From NCBI GenBank assembly GCA_965112735.1, contig OZ218952.1, positions 1,860,001-1,924,000 on the forward strand: a DNA stretch of 64,000 nucleotides, given 5' to 3'. A program made the translations under genes and the position numbers. The stretch is from Phaeosaccion multiseriatum (Eukaryota > Ochrophyta, other classes). Positions 1 through 12,441 of the stretch are shown one piece after another (within the stretch, counting starts at the first letter, position 1; each line of letters starts with the position of its first letter). Below the pieces are notes generated by a model, which saw nothing but the letters and a program-made list of their open reading frames with translations, was not told where the DNA came from and searched no databases.

Positions 1-1626
1 AAGACGTGGTCTTCTTAGCTCTCGTAGACCTCGGTCTCCTACTGCGCCCCCCCCCGATACTTCCACTGCCCTCCTCCTCGTCTTCCTCCTCCTCTTCCTC
101 GTCCTCCTCCTCCATCCCAAACCGCTGCATGGGGTGGATACCCCCATCCTCTGCGTCTGCGTGCCGGGCATGACTCGCACACAAACCCCTAGCGCCAGAC
201 CGAGCGTACTTGACACAGCCATCCCAATTGCACGTCCATCGCTTCCTGCCCCCCATTCCTCGCCCGGTCCCGTGGCGGTTGCTGCTGCTTCTCCCTCGCC
301 TTCCCCCCGCGACAGATGGCTCGTCATCGGGATAAGGAGCCAGCCCAGCAGCAGCAGCAGCATCAGTGAAGGTACGGTCACCACCATCACTACCATCACC
401 ATCACCATCAGCATCAGCAGCGCTCTCCTTGCGGCCGCTTGGACGAGGTACCCCCGCAGGAGCTCCGTGCTCCAAGCACTGCCCACTGCGGTTCTTACCT
501 ACACTCTTTCCTGCTCCTGCTCCACCATCATCACCGGCGCTCACTCCTCCCTTCTTAGTTGCCGCTTTCGCCACCGTCCTCTTCTTTGCGGCCTTCTTGC
601 CGCCCTTGCCGGCAGCTTTGGGCCCTCGATCCAGCGTGTGGTTGCTGCACTTGCTGCACCGGCCCCTTCCCTCTGCGGCGGCCATGCTGACACATCCTGG
701 CACTGCGCACTCTCGCATCAAGTCGGCGTGGTAGAAGCAAAGTCCTCCATGGGAGAGGGCGTTGGCTCCACAGCCATCCACACTACACGCAACCGGGTCG
801 GCGACCATCATCAGTTCTCTGGCTGTCACCGCCGCTGCGGCTGCTACTTGCGCTGCCGCAGTCAATGCCTGTGAAGCTGCTGTAGCTGTTGCTGCTGCCT
901 GCTGAAGTGCCGTGGCCGGGGCCTGTGGCTGTGGCTGTGGCGCTGGTGCTGCTACTGCTGCCGCTACCCCGGTCGTCCCAAAGCTTGTTCCACTGCTTGC
1001 TCCACTCCACCCTTGCTGTTGAACTTGCTGCTTGTGGTTGTGATAGGTGGCCCCTGGTTGTGCTGTTGCTGTATGAGTAGGTGTGCTACTCTGGTTACCT
1101 TGGTACTCTGGCGCTGTTGTTCCTCCCATCTTTGAGGAGGAGATGATGCCCGGTTGGCCGACTTGAGCACTTGGCGCCCGATACTGCTGCTGTTGCTGAT
1201 GTTGCTGGTGCTGCGGCTGATTCTGGTGTTGCTGGCGCTGCTGCGGCGGCTGCTGTTGGTACGGCTGCTGCTGCGGCTGCGGCTGCTGGTGTTGCTGCTG
1301 CTGCGGGGGCCTATCGCCCACTACGTCTAACCTATTGACACTGGGGGGGTTCCCCGTTCCTGCATTTATGTGGCTATGGAGACTGCTGCTGCCATTATGC
1401 TGGGTGTGGACCTGCTGCCCTCCATGGTAAGCTATGGTGGGAATCGCACCAGCGTACGAAGAAGGAGGAGGGGCATTCATCATGTCGTCAACCCCCCCAA
1501 GAGGATGAGCGCCCCCCCTCTTCCTTTCCTCCTACCCTCTCTTGTTCACTCTTCTGGTGCTCAGGGAGTATCTTCTCTACGTCATCCGTGTAGGCGAACA
1601 CATCACATAAGGATGGTAGCGCGTTG
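1..1626 (-). CDS. Gln-rich protein with three C-x4-C...C-x2-H zinc fingers (partial, runs off left edge)
   Basis: A single open frame runs leftwards on the minus strand from about 1414 to base 1 with no stop, so the C-terminus lies outside the window. It opens with a Gln/His/Pro-rich tract (about 1180-1310) and an Ala-rich stretch. Three Cys/His fingers follow: CSVDGC...CFYH (about 730-795), CAVPGC...CSKCSNH (about 635-700) and CNWDGC...CASHARH (about 150-225). Lys/Ala-rich and acidic segments lie between and after them. The C-x4-C-x(9-12)-C-x2-H spacing resembles the WRKY19-like zinc fingers common in stramenopile regulatory proteins (family knowledge). An upstream exon at 1626-1536 (reads SNALPSLCDVFAYTDD) is likely: it has a pyrimidine-rich acceptor, a GTAGGA donor, and joins in phase 0 at 1414. 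The true start codon was not found. A nuclear regulatory role is inferred. Confidence 0.6.
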
Positions 1627-2181
1627 CTGTTGAGGAATGGAGAGGGAAGCTGAAAGGAAAAGAAGAAGAGAAAGGAAAGGAAAGAGCAAAAAAATTATGT
1701 CAGTGAGTGGAATTGGGTGCCCAATTGTCAGTGGCAGATCCCCATTGGCTGGTAGAGAGGTTTGTACGTGCATATACAATATCGGAGGGTGTACAATAAC
1801 GGAGGGCGAGAGCCTGACCACAGTAGTGCGGGCCTCTGAAGTGACCATCTCTGACCGTCAAACACGCATCGCCATAGGCTGCCATCGCCTCTCCATGAAA
1901 CACGAGCGCGACGGTCGCAATAGTCTCCCTGAGACTGCCTGACTGCCTGACTGCCTGAGTGCCTGACTACCTGCTTGCTTGCCTAGTGCCTGTCTGCCTG
2001 CCTGTCTTCCTTACCAGACGCCCGATGGAGCCTGCCGCTCGCTCTCTCGCTCGGCGCGTCGACGACCCTTGTTTCAGGAGGGATGCTCGACTCGCACGAG
2101 GAGGACAGAGGCAGGCACGCAGGTTGTCAGACAGACAGACAGACAGACAGGTAGGCAGGTAGACAGGAGGGCGTGGGGCTG
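1627..2181. other. Intergenic stretch with CTGAC/CTGCC and GACA short tandem repeats
   Basis: No convincing coding exon was found between the zinc-finger gene and the membrane-protein gene, although an unidentified 5' exon of the former could lie here. Degenerate ctgactgc/ctgcctg repeats occupy about 1930-2010 and a short (gaca)n tract about 2130-2165. Confidence 0.5.
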
Positions 2182-4374
2182 CTACAAGGCGGGGGCTGGG
2201 GAGATGCTCCCTTCCTCCTCGCTCCCCTCCTTGGTGTACACACGGTCGAACAGCTGTCGCCAGTCCATCTCCGTGGTCGGGAGAGGCGACGCTGCCCCTT
2301 CCACCCCCTCGTCACCCTCTCCCTCGTAGTCGTCGCTATTGTAGCCACCGTCGTTGCCAGCAGGGAGCAACCTATCACCACCATGCCCGCGGGGGGCAGC
2401 GATCCGATCATCCAACAGAGCATGGCAAGCATCACCAACACCACCTCGTCCGCAATCATCATCACCAGTGTCGTTGCCGGCATGGGGACAAGAGCCCTCG
2501 GAGAAGTCAACCCCTCTTGCGACCGCACGAAGGGCGGCGTCAAACGCAGAACTGACCCCCTTTCCCCCAGCGGCACTGGTCTTCTCCTGGTCTTGATCCC
2601 TTCCTACTCCTCCACCTCGCTGCAGCTGTTGCGCGTCTGGCCGTGCCCCTGTCTTGACCCGTTCCCTCAGTGCTCCTCCTCCCCTCCCCTCCCCCGCGCC
2701 GCCCCATTCCTCCTTCTCTGCCTCCTCCACCTCCACCTCCACCGCCTCCTCCTCGTCCTCCTCCCATTCCTCACTGTTGAACTTCTCATCCTCCTTCTCG
2801 GGCCCTGGGCCAGCGTAGTCTATCTGCTGTCTTCCCGGCCTTGACGAAGACGGCAGAAGAGCAGCGAGGGTAGCGGCAGCCGCTGCAGCGAGCTGCCCCT
2901 CCCCGTGAGCAGCAGCAGGGTCCCCTTTCGAGTCTTTGTCGTTTCGTGCGTGTTGAAAGTGGGCGAGGAAGGACGGGCGACGACTACTTCTCTCGCAGCT
3001 CTCGCTGCGCGTAGAACTGTCATCATCATCATCACTTTCCCCTCCCGTATATGTATAGTAGCCCCACCCCCCATCTTGCTCGTACGCGCCATCATCGGCA
3101 TCCTCCCCCTTCTCCTCCTCACACAGCTTCCTCGAGGTTGAAGAAGAAGAAGAAATCGGCACGGGTGCTGCGGGGGAGGAGAAGGCGGGGCGCTGCTGCC
3201 GCTGTTGCTGATCATGCTTGAGCACGGGAGTGCCCCCCGCGCCGAGCATCCTATCCGGTCGTCTGCCTCTTCGCCCCCCTCCTTCACGATGCGCGTTCGT
3301 CGACGCCGACTCGCGGTTTCCTCTGCTGTTGCTGCTACTGCTGCTGCAGGCCTTTCTACGGAGAGGATGCCTCTGTCGCCCCACGCCGAAGCAGGGCAGG
3401 ATCAGAAGCACGAGCGCAGTCAGAGAGAGGATGGTGGTCAAGCTGCTTACGCTGAGCAGCAGCACTGCACTTATCATCCCTCCTCCGTTCCAAGCTTCTA
3501 CAGGTATGCCGAGCGCCGACACTGTCCCAGCTGCTGCAGCGGACAGGCGTTCTCTCGCGGTTGGCGCTGATGCTGTTGCTGCTCCTGCGGTCAGTGTCGC
3601 TGATGAGTTGGAGCGCTCGCCAGCCCCCCCCCCGCTCCCCTCCTCGACGCCTCTGCCACGTGAGGTCGTGTTTTCGGCTGAAGCGTCTCCGCGGGGCCCG
3701 GGAGAGTAAGCCCAGCGAAGCCAGATGGTTCCGATGTCTCTACCGCTTAGTCTGTTGCTGCTACTGCTTCTACCCCCACCCCCACTCTCGCCGGCGATAG
3801 GAGGACGAGCGATGGAAGAGTTGAACGAAAGAGCAGCGGGGAAGGATTGAAGGATGAGACCATGGCCGTCGTCGACTTCGGCCCGGAAGGACGCCGAAAG
3901 TGGCGGCAAGAAAGGATCCTGCTGTGGCGAGGGCGGCGCCCCATTCATCCAACGCAACGCGCAATCGGTGAGCTCGAGCGTGAACATGCCATCTGTCCAA
4001 AGGGTCAACACGTTGGAACCAAAGTGTATGTTGGTGCGTCCGTCGAAGAGTAGACTCCACTCCGGTCGCTGGTGTTGCTCCTGCAGCCCGGTGCCGCCAT
4101 CTCTGTTGGTCCGGCCTGGTTGTCTGAGGTGTCGCTGCTGCCACCCTCCTTCCTGCTGATGCTGCGGCCTCGGTTTCTCTTTGAGTACCCGGATATCGCA
4201 AAGAAGAGGAGGAGAGAGTAAAACTCGGGCCAGAAGTTCCTGCTCCGTCTCCTCCGCCTCCTCCTCAGTCATTGCACCAGCAACAGAGCTCTCGACCAGA
4301 GGGCCGGCCAAGTGGACATTGAAGATGTGAGGGACCCGCCGCACGATATCCAGCTGCTGCTCGCCACTCAACAT
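2182..4374 (-). CDS. Predicted single-pass membrane protein with acidic cytoplasmic tail, unknown function
   Basis: One uninterrupted frame of 730 residues starts at a true ATG (4374) and ends at 2182. Residues 1-295 include a more conserved-looking part around residues 105-145 (WSLLFDGRTNIHFG, LTLWTDGMFTLEL) and a short patch near residue 215. One strongly hydrophobic helix sits at about residues 299-328 (MISAVLLLSVSSLTTI onward) and is followed by basic residues. The rest is Ser-, Glu- and Asp-rich low complexity with repeated acidic runs. There is no N-terminal signal peptide, so topology is uncertain. I do not recognise the family. Its start lies 323 bp from the start of the divergent glycosyltransferase-like gene, which also encodes a secretory-pathway protein. 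An unseen intron or upstream exon is possible. Confidence 0.6.
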   Translation of the reverse strand: MLSGEQQLDIVRRVPHIFNVHLAGPLVESSVAGAMTEEEAEETEQELLARVLLSPPLLCDIRVLKEKPRPQHQQEGGWQQRHLRQPGRTNRDGGTGLQEQHQRPEWSLLFDGRTNIHFGSNVLTLWTDGMFTLELTDCALRWMNGAPPSPQQDPFLPPLSASFRAEVDDGHGLILQSFPAALSFNSSIARPPIAGESGGGGRSSSSNRLSGRDIGTIWLRWAYSPGPRGDASAENTTSRGRGVEEGSGGGAGERSNSSATLTAGAATASAPTARERLSAAAAGTVSALGIPVEAWNGGGMISAVLLLSVSSLTTILSLTALVLLILPCFGVGRQRHPLRRKACSSSSSNSRGNRESASTNAHREGGGRRGRRPDRMLGAGGTPVLKHDQQQRQQRPAFSSPAAPVPISSSSSTSRKLCEEEKGEDADDGAYEQDGGWGYYTYTGGESDDDDDSSTRSESCERSSRRPSFLAHFQHARNDKDSKGDPAAAHGEGQLAAAAAATLAALLPSSSRPGRQQIDYAGPGPEKEDEKFNSEEWEEDEEEAVEVEVEEAEKEEWGGAGEGRGGGALRERVKTGARPDAQQLQRGGGVGRDQDQEKTSAAGGKGVSSAFDAALRAVARGVDFSEGSCPHAGNDTGDDDCGRGGVGDACHALLDDRIAAPRGHGGDRLLPAGNDGGYNSDDYEGEGDEGVEGAASPLPTTEMDWRQLFDRVYTKEGSEEEGSISPAPAL

Positions 4375-4697
4375 TGTCGTGTTTACGTGCGAGTCCCCAC
4401 TCGATTGCAGCCAGGGGAGTCAGAGCCAGAGGGAGTCGTTCCGGCGGGGAACAACTTTCGGAACAACAAAAACAATACTACGCCCTTCCGCTGTCTCTTC
4501 CTTCTGAGAAGATAGCGGAACTGCTTCAGTTCCCGTATATCAGTGAGCCACACTGCTGTTGCTACCTCAGGTTCTTGCGTCTTGTGGTGCGAGGGATGAA
4601 GTGCGGAGGCCGCTCAGTATCTGGCGGGAACAAATGCGGGTCACAGGTGCGGCCGTTGGTAGTTTGAGGCGACGTTCAGCTTTCCTAGTTTTATAAA
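4375..4697. promoter_or_regulatory. Divergent intergenic region (shared 5' region of two secretory-pathway genes)
   Basis: These 323 bp separate the start codons of the membrane-protein gene (-) and the glycosyltransferase-like gene (+). They must hold both 5' UTRs and probably both promoters. An AT-rich tttataaaatg lies just before the plus-strand ATG at 4698 and could be part of a core promoter or leader; no other element can be named. Confidence 0.45.
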
Positions 4698-7600
4698 ATG
4701 AGGAGCTCTACCAGCTTTGCTGGCCTCCTTGTGGCTCTTGCTGGCACTGCCCTTTCGGTGAGGCTGCTCCCTTTTTGGAATTTGCCTTGTCCTTTTGCGG
4801 TCTTCGTCAGATACGCTGTCCTTCTCTTCTCTTTGTCCCCCCTCTCCTCCCTTCCCCCCCTCCTCTCCTTACATCGCTGCTGTATGTCCCTGTTATTTCT
4901 GTCTCACCAGACGGCCCCGTCAATAGGAGCAACACTAGTCGAAGGAGAGGCATGGCCCAAGCCGTTGAGGCGCGTAGAGGGCGGCACCAGCACGGGAGAC
5001 GTCAACCTCATCCCACGCCGCTGTAAGCCCGGCGACTACGTCATTCATCAGATTGAGTTCCATGGGCCCGGCGATGGCTACGGAACCGTTGCTCACGTCT
5101 TTAAGGAGGAGGAGGAAGAGGAGAAGGGAGTAGATCAGCTACGGATAGAGTTGGAGGTCATTCTGTTCAATGCCACGGAGACGAGGGGGTCTTCCTTGGA
5201 GGCCTTCCTCGCTCTGGAAAGAGAGGATTCAGTGAACCTCTGTGTCGTGCTTGATGCAGGTGAGAAAGAAGGCTATAGGCCCGCTGGCGAAGGAGGGCTG
5301 ACATGCGTGCAGTCAATGGATAAGTTGGGGAATGAACAACTCTATTCATCCTGAGGGCGTCCAACAGCCGTTCCTCGCTCCTCCAACCCCCTACCCCCAC
5401 CGCCCTCCCCACCTCTTCCTTCTCCTTTCCACTGCTAATCAGACGTCCAGACAATGGTGTGCGGGCCACATGCAGACATGAGAAATGTGCAGCTTCCCCT
5501 GTCCGCGCTCTCGCGGGGCGAGCAACACACACTGCACGCTTGGCTGGTGGACGGGGATGGAGGGGCTCTCGACTGCAGCAGCCCAGCCTCGTACACAAAG
5601 TTCGTCGCTCCAGATCCGGGGGCGGGGCAGTGCTGGGGCAGAGGCCAGGCCTTCTCACACGACATCTCCATCACAAGGTAGTGAATGGGTGCGATACTCT
5701 CGTGTCTGCCTGATTTTGGTTGGTTTCAATTTGTTGTTGTGTGTGTCAGTCTATAGTTTAGAGTTGACGAGGGGGGGGGGGGGTTGCCTCCCTTCTCTCG
5801 TCGGTGGTGTGCGTTGCCTCGTTGCAAGAGAGCAGATGACTCAACTGTCGCTCACCGCCGTCCCCTCTTTGGTACGTGATTGGGATGCTTCTGAACGCTT
5901 TGGTCTCACACTTGAACGGGAACATTTCTTCCAGCCCTCGAAACGGCAGCAGTAGCAGCAGCAGCAGCAGGAGGAGGAGTAGCAACAGTGGCAGTGGTGA
6001 GGAGGTCGAGGAAGAAGCACAAGTTGCCATCGAGGTGGACGTGCGGTACGTTGCGGAAACCTACACGGGACTGCGGCAACGCTGCTCTCTCTGCACTCTA
6101 CACCTCCACGCCGAGGTGACGTCATCTTCCCCCCTGTTCGATTCTGAGAATAAGAATGAGAAGGATGGACGGGGAGGTGTTGCTGGCGACGGAGATGGAG
6201 ATGATGGCGGGGGCATGTGTCACGAAAGTAGCGGCAGCAGCAGCAGCAGTCAGGGATACGAGAGGAGGGCCGAAATGCAAATACCTTGGCCGTGGGAGTC
6301 GTGGGAAGAAGAAAATGGGGAGAGGGAGGGGAAGTGGGGCGAAGGAGCCATGGAGGAGGGAGAACAGTTTGCAGCTTTCCACACGGCCCTGCCTGATGTC
6401 CCGCCAGGTAAGGAAGTGTAATGCTACTGCTACTGCTACTGCTGCTGCCCCTGCTGGTTCTATAGACCTAAAAGTTCTCGATTTTCGAAAGAACGTGCCG
6501 CATCTAGGCCAGTAAGTAGCGTCCATGCGTTTCCTCTCCCCCCCCCCCCCTCCCAACGCCTTAACCTCACAATCCACACCTGTAAACCCCTGGTGCAACC
6601 TACACCTCACCCTGTCCTACCCTGTCCTGTCCTGTCCTGTCTTTCCTTCCTGCCCAGGGCTCCACCACCTACGTGTGTGGCTGGCTATCAAGCAGCCTCT
6701 CGAGCAGCAGCAGCAGCAGCAGCAGCAGCGAGGGCAAAACCAAGGCCGCGACAGCAGCCGCGTGGGCTGTGAAGCAACGAGCTCCTTTTATATCCCCTCG
6801 GCGGACGGCAGAAGGGGCAGTGCAGGAGGTCCAACGACCGTTACAGAAGTCACGAGGTCCATGAGCTCTCAGGAGCGCTTCGAGCACTTGCTGTTGCCCC
6901 TCGTCGACAAGTCCCTCGTCATCGTAACCGCCGCCAATGGGCCTTACTTCCCCCGAGTTGCCAATCTTGTGGGCTCTGTCCACTATTGGGAGCCCCATCT
7001 GCGGGTGTTGCTCTACGATCTGGGCGGTTTTTCCGAGGAGGAACAAGCTGAGATGCAGAGCTGGGCGCATGTAACTGTCCTCAAGCTACCCACAGCCACA
7101 GCGGGGATGGCAGCGGACGGTTCGGGGGAGGATGGTCTGCCCGAGCACTTTAACATCCCTCGCCTTGTAGCCTGGAAGGTGAGGGAATAAGGAGGGAGGG
7201 GATTGAGAACAAACGAAGGACGAGGGAGTAGGGAGGGGGGGGCTAGAGACAAGAGAGATGCGTTTGTCTTGTTTGCCATGTGTGTCTAGACAGAGTTCTT
7301 GTCTACGGTGCTCTCCCCGGGGAAAGGGTCCGTCCGTCCGTGGGGCCCGAATCTTGCTCTGCACTGCTCTGGTTGCTCTGGTTGCTCTGCACATCTACAC
7401 CGAATTTTCCGAAACGTGCACCTTGACTCACCCTCTTTCGATCCCTCTCGCGTGTCACAAATGATCCACCCACCCACTCACCCACTCACCCACTCACTCA
7501 CTCACCCACTCTCCCACCCACCCACCCAAACCTCCCGCCATTCTTTGTGCAGGCATGGGCCACGCTACAAGCCATCGATGCCTACGGGTACCGCTCGGTC

Positions 7601-8296
7601 ATGTGGATTGATGCCAACACGGAAATCCGCCGCCCGTTACACGAGGTGCGCAGAGTGATGCGACAGGATGGGTACTTCCTTACGATTGCGGGGAGGACCT
7701 TTCCGAGCTCCATCAACGTGCGGCCTCAGACAAGGGAGGCACTGGGCTGCCATGCGGAAGAGCATTCTCAGGTGCGACGGTCTGTCTCGTCTTGTCTTGA
7801 CCCTTGGGCTCCTTGACCCGAGCGGTGCCCATGATAAGAGAGAGGGGGGGGGGGGGTAGGTTTGCATTCGAGGCACCCACCATTTCGCCAAGTCGCCGTC
7901 ATGGCCTGACCTTCTGATTTTGACCCTGTCTTCGTGCTGCACGTGCTTCCTCCTCCTCCTCCTCCTCCTCCTCCTCCTCCTCCTCCTCCTCCTCCTCCTC
8001 CTCCTCCTCCTCCTCCTCCTCCTCCTCCTCCTCCTCCTCCTCCTCCTCCTCCTCCTCCTCCTCCTCCTCCTCCTCCTCCTCCTCCTCCTCCTCCTCCTCC
8101 TCCTCCTCCTCCTCCTCCTCCTCCTCCTCCTCCTCCTCCTCCTGCTTCCTCCTCCTCGTCCTCCTCCTCCTCCTTCTCCTCCTCCTCCTACCCCACCCCT
8201 TGTGGCCCAATCCTCCTGCTTTGATGATGTGACGACTTATGATGACGATGATGGTGATGATGATGATAATGATCATGATCATGATCATGATGATGG

Positions 8297-8379
<83 letters not shown>

Positions 8380-8927
8380 CTGATGATGATGATAACGATG
8401 ACGATGGATGATGATGATGGTCGCCAACGCCAACGCCAACGCAATGGCCATCAACTGAAACTATATAGGTGGAGTGCACCAGCGCCTTGATGGGATTCAT
8501 GGCGGACTCATGGGCTGTTGCCTCCCTGCTGCGTACGCTACACGAGGGCTGCAGCGACTTGAGCGTGCTGTGGCCGGAGGGAGCAACATTCACCAACCAG
8601 CGACGGGATCAGAGCGTGCTCAACGCCCTCATATGCGGGGGGGCTGTGAACGGTTATGGCAATAGCTCCGGCGACGACCCTGACAGCACCACCATCACCA
8701 GCAGCACGAGCAGTAGCCCGCCTGCTAGTGCCCCGTATGATGCGACGAGGAGGAGGCAAGCGAAGGTGCGGTGCCATTCCGGCAAGCAGTGGTGGGCCTT
8801 TGGGGACCAGTTTGACTTAGAGGTGACTTCAGACCCTACCGACATGAACGAAGTGGTGTTCTTCTCCCGAAGAGCGGCCCTCCCCAAGCCCTACATGGAC
8901 TTCATTCGAACAGGAGGGGCTTTATAA
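4698..8927 (+). CDS. Secretory-pathway glycosyltransferase-like protein, seven exons
   Basis: Exons 4698-4757, 4911-5259, 5443-5677, 5935-6407, 6658-7178, 7553-7771 and 8469-8927 join in one frame to 771 residues. Exon 1 alone is a 20-residue signal peptide (MRSSTSFAGLLVALAGTALS). Exons 2-4 encode an acidic beta-rich region interrupted by a poly-Ser/Arg stretch. Exons 5-7 hold the part that looks catalytic: SLVIVTAANGPYFPRVANLV, then HLRVLLYDLGG, SVMWIDANTEIRRPL and FTNQRRDQSVLNALI. An early strand-loop, a DxN/DAN-type acidic motif and a late D-Q-S-V/L motif are the layout of GT-A nucleotide-sugar transferases, closest to DUF1647-like eukaryotic proteins (family recall, not searched). A Golgi or ER lumen location is inferred. 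A possible micro-exon near 6464 was left out because it breaks the frame. Intron 6 carries the huge CTC and GAT microsatellites. Confidence 0.75.
7945..8190. repeat. (CTC)n microsatellite, near-pure for about 200 bp
   Basis: Nearly perfect CTC/TCC trinucleotide repeats run from about 7945 to 8142, followed by an interrupted tail to about 8190. The tract lies wholly in intron 6 (7772-8468) of the glycosyltransferase-like gene, upstream of its acceptor, and makes long spurious poly-Leu, poly-Pro, poly-Ser and poly-Glu frames. Confidence 0.95.
8236..8412. repeat. (GAT)n microsatellite
   Basis: A GAT/ATG trinucleotide repeat with a few interruptions lies just after the CTC tract in the same intron. 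It produces spurious poly-Asp, poly-Met and poly-His frames. Confidence 0.95.
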
Positions 8928-9429
8928 GGGGCCTTCAAAAGAAGGCTTTATGGGAAGGGGCCGCTGCTTTTTTTTTTATGAGCCTACCGGTGGTCGCCTC
9001 GAGAGACACCATCGTCCGCGTCGGTCAGTCGTGGGCGGGCTTGTTTGCTTGTTTGCTTCCCCCCTCCCCTCCCCCCCCCCCCTGGCCGGCGGACGAGTGG
9101 GGACGAGTAGCCGCCCACACACACCTCCACCTCCACACCAACCACCTGTAGAGGAGGCCACACCTCCACCTCCACCAGAAGAGATGAAGCGGTGGGGTGG
9201 TGGAGGAGGGCTTGCGAAGCCAGGCTGTCCGCGGTCTGCTTCAAGGTGCTGTCATCATCATCCGCGCCTGGCTGCCATTTGTGCGGTGTGTCAAGAGAGA
9301 CAAAGGCAGGGCAGCAGAGACGCGGGTGATGTGTTCGGTTCGCAAGCCACGGGGGCGAGAAGACGAAGATGAACGACGCGTGGTGGGAACGCAGCTCTCC
9401 TCGCTGTAAGGGCGCATACGCACTCGCTC

Positions 9430-9462
<33 letters not shown>

Positions 9463-10161
9463 CAGAGGTGGTGGCCTCCCCTCTCTCACACGGCATGGCC
9501 GCGTTCTTGATTTGGCGTCTGAGAAGGGGCTGAGTGGGTGGGCCCCCAGCCTCATGATGGTAGTGAAGGTGGATGACTCGGAAGAGGAGCTGCAGCAGTT
9601 GGTGGTTGGTTTCGGGATCCTTCTTCTCTTCTCTTCTCTGTTGAGAACAACACTGTATGTAGAGGCACCAGGGAGAGGGGGGTAAGGGTTCATCGAGTAG
9701 CAAGCAGTGGCAGAAGGAAGTCGCACCAGCAGAAGGACAAGCCAAACCGGCGGTGCCCTCCATATATCAGGGGGAGAAAGCAAGTACTCCAGATGGCACC
9801 TGACGGATTGGGATGATTTATTTTATTTATTTTCCGCTTTCCGGGCATGCCGCTATCTTATACTCCAAACTTTAATCAAAGTACGGGTGACACCCTTAAG
9901 GGCTGTAGAAAGTATCACCAGTTACAACAATGGTTGGTCTGCAGCTTTGCACTACACTCCCTCGCCCCTCGCGTCCGGTTTTTGCTCTCTGCTGTTTTTC
10001 TTTACTGGCACCCGGACGGAAGATGATGTTTCATTTAGAATTGGAACTGATGGCTGAAGAATAGGGGCAGTCCTTTCCGCTTGGACGCTTGGAGGCCAAG
10101 CTGGAGCGTCGATATATGTGTGCGTGCGTGCGTGCGTGGGTGCGTGCAGCTAAGACGATTA
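8928..10161. other. Convergent intergenic region with (GATT)n repeat
   Basis: This stretch separates the 3' ends of the glycosyltransferase-like gene and the aquaporin gene. A (gatt)8 repeat lies at about 9433-9464 and a tgcg repeat at about 10118-10146. Frames crossing it are low complexity and show no family resemblance. It probably holds two 3' UTRs. Confidence 0.6.
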
Positions 10162-12175
<2,014 letters not shown>

Positions 12176-12441
12176 GCTTTGCTTCTCTGTTAAGAGTAGC
12201 TATACTTGTTACAAAGAGGGAAAAATGGTAAAAAAAAAGAGCGGGTAAAAAGGGTTCGATTTTCGTATGCTTACGTATGACGGATGTATCCACGGGATGT
12301 GTTCCCTGATATCGTCCCCCCTCCTTGGCGGGTTTTGAATCGAGACAGAGATCAAGTTTACAAAGTCCCTCCAAAAAAGTGGAAACCTGTCCGCTCTTCT
12401 TCACTACTTGGCTGCTGCTGTTGGTGTGCTTTACGTGGAAG
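12176..12441. promoter_or_regulatory. Divergent promoter region, aquaporin / RPA1
   Basis: The two start codons face away from each other across 266 bp. The centre holds A-rich tracts (gtaaaaaaaagagcggg near 12230). No specific factor site can be named. Confidence 0.45.

Noticed and set aside
6464-6509. Candidate micro-exon (DLKVLDFRKNVPHLG) in the glycosyltransferase-like gene
   Set aside because: Including it puts the following exon out of frame; direct joining of 6407 to 6658 keeps the frame through to the stop.
7899-8454. Long open frames giving poly-Glu, poly-Leu, poly-Pro, poly-Asp, poly-Met and poly-His
   Set aside because: They are translations of the CTC and GAT microsatellites inside an intron whose flanking exons join in frame.
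8984-9763. Minus-strand frame of 259 residues between the glycosyltransferase-like and aquaporin genes
   Set aside because: No ATG-supported homologous domain, contains translated GATT repeats (NQSINQSINQS), and lies in a convergent 3' region.
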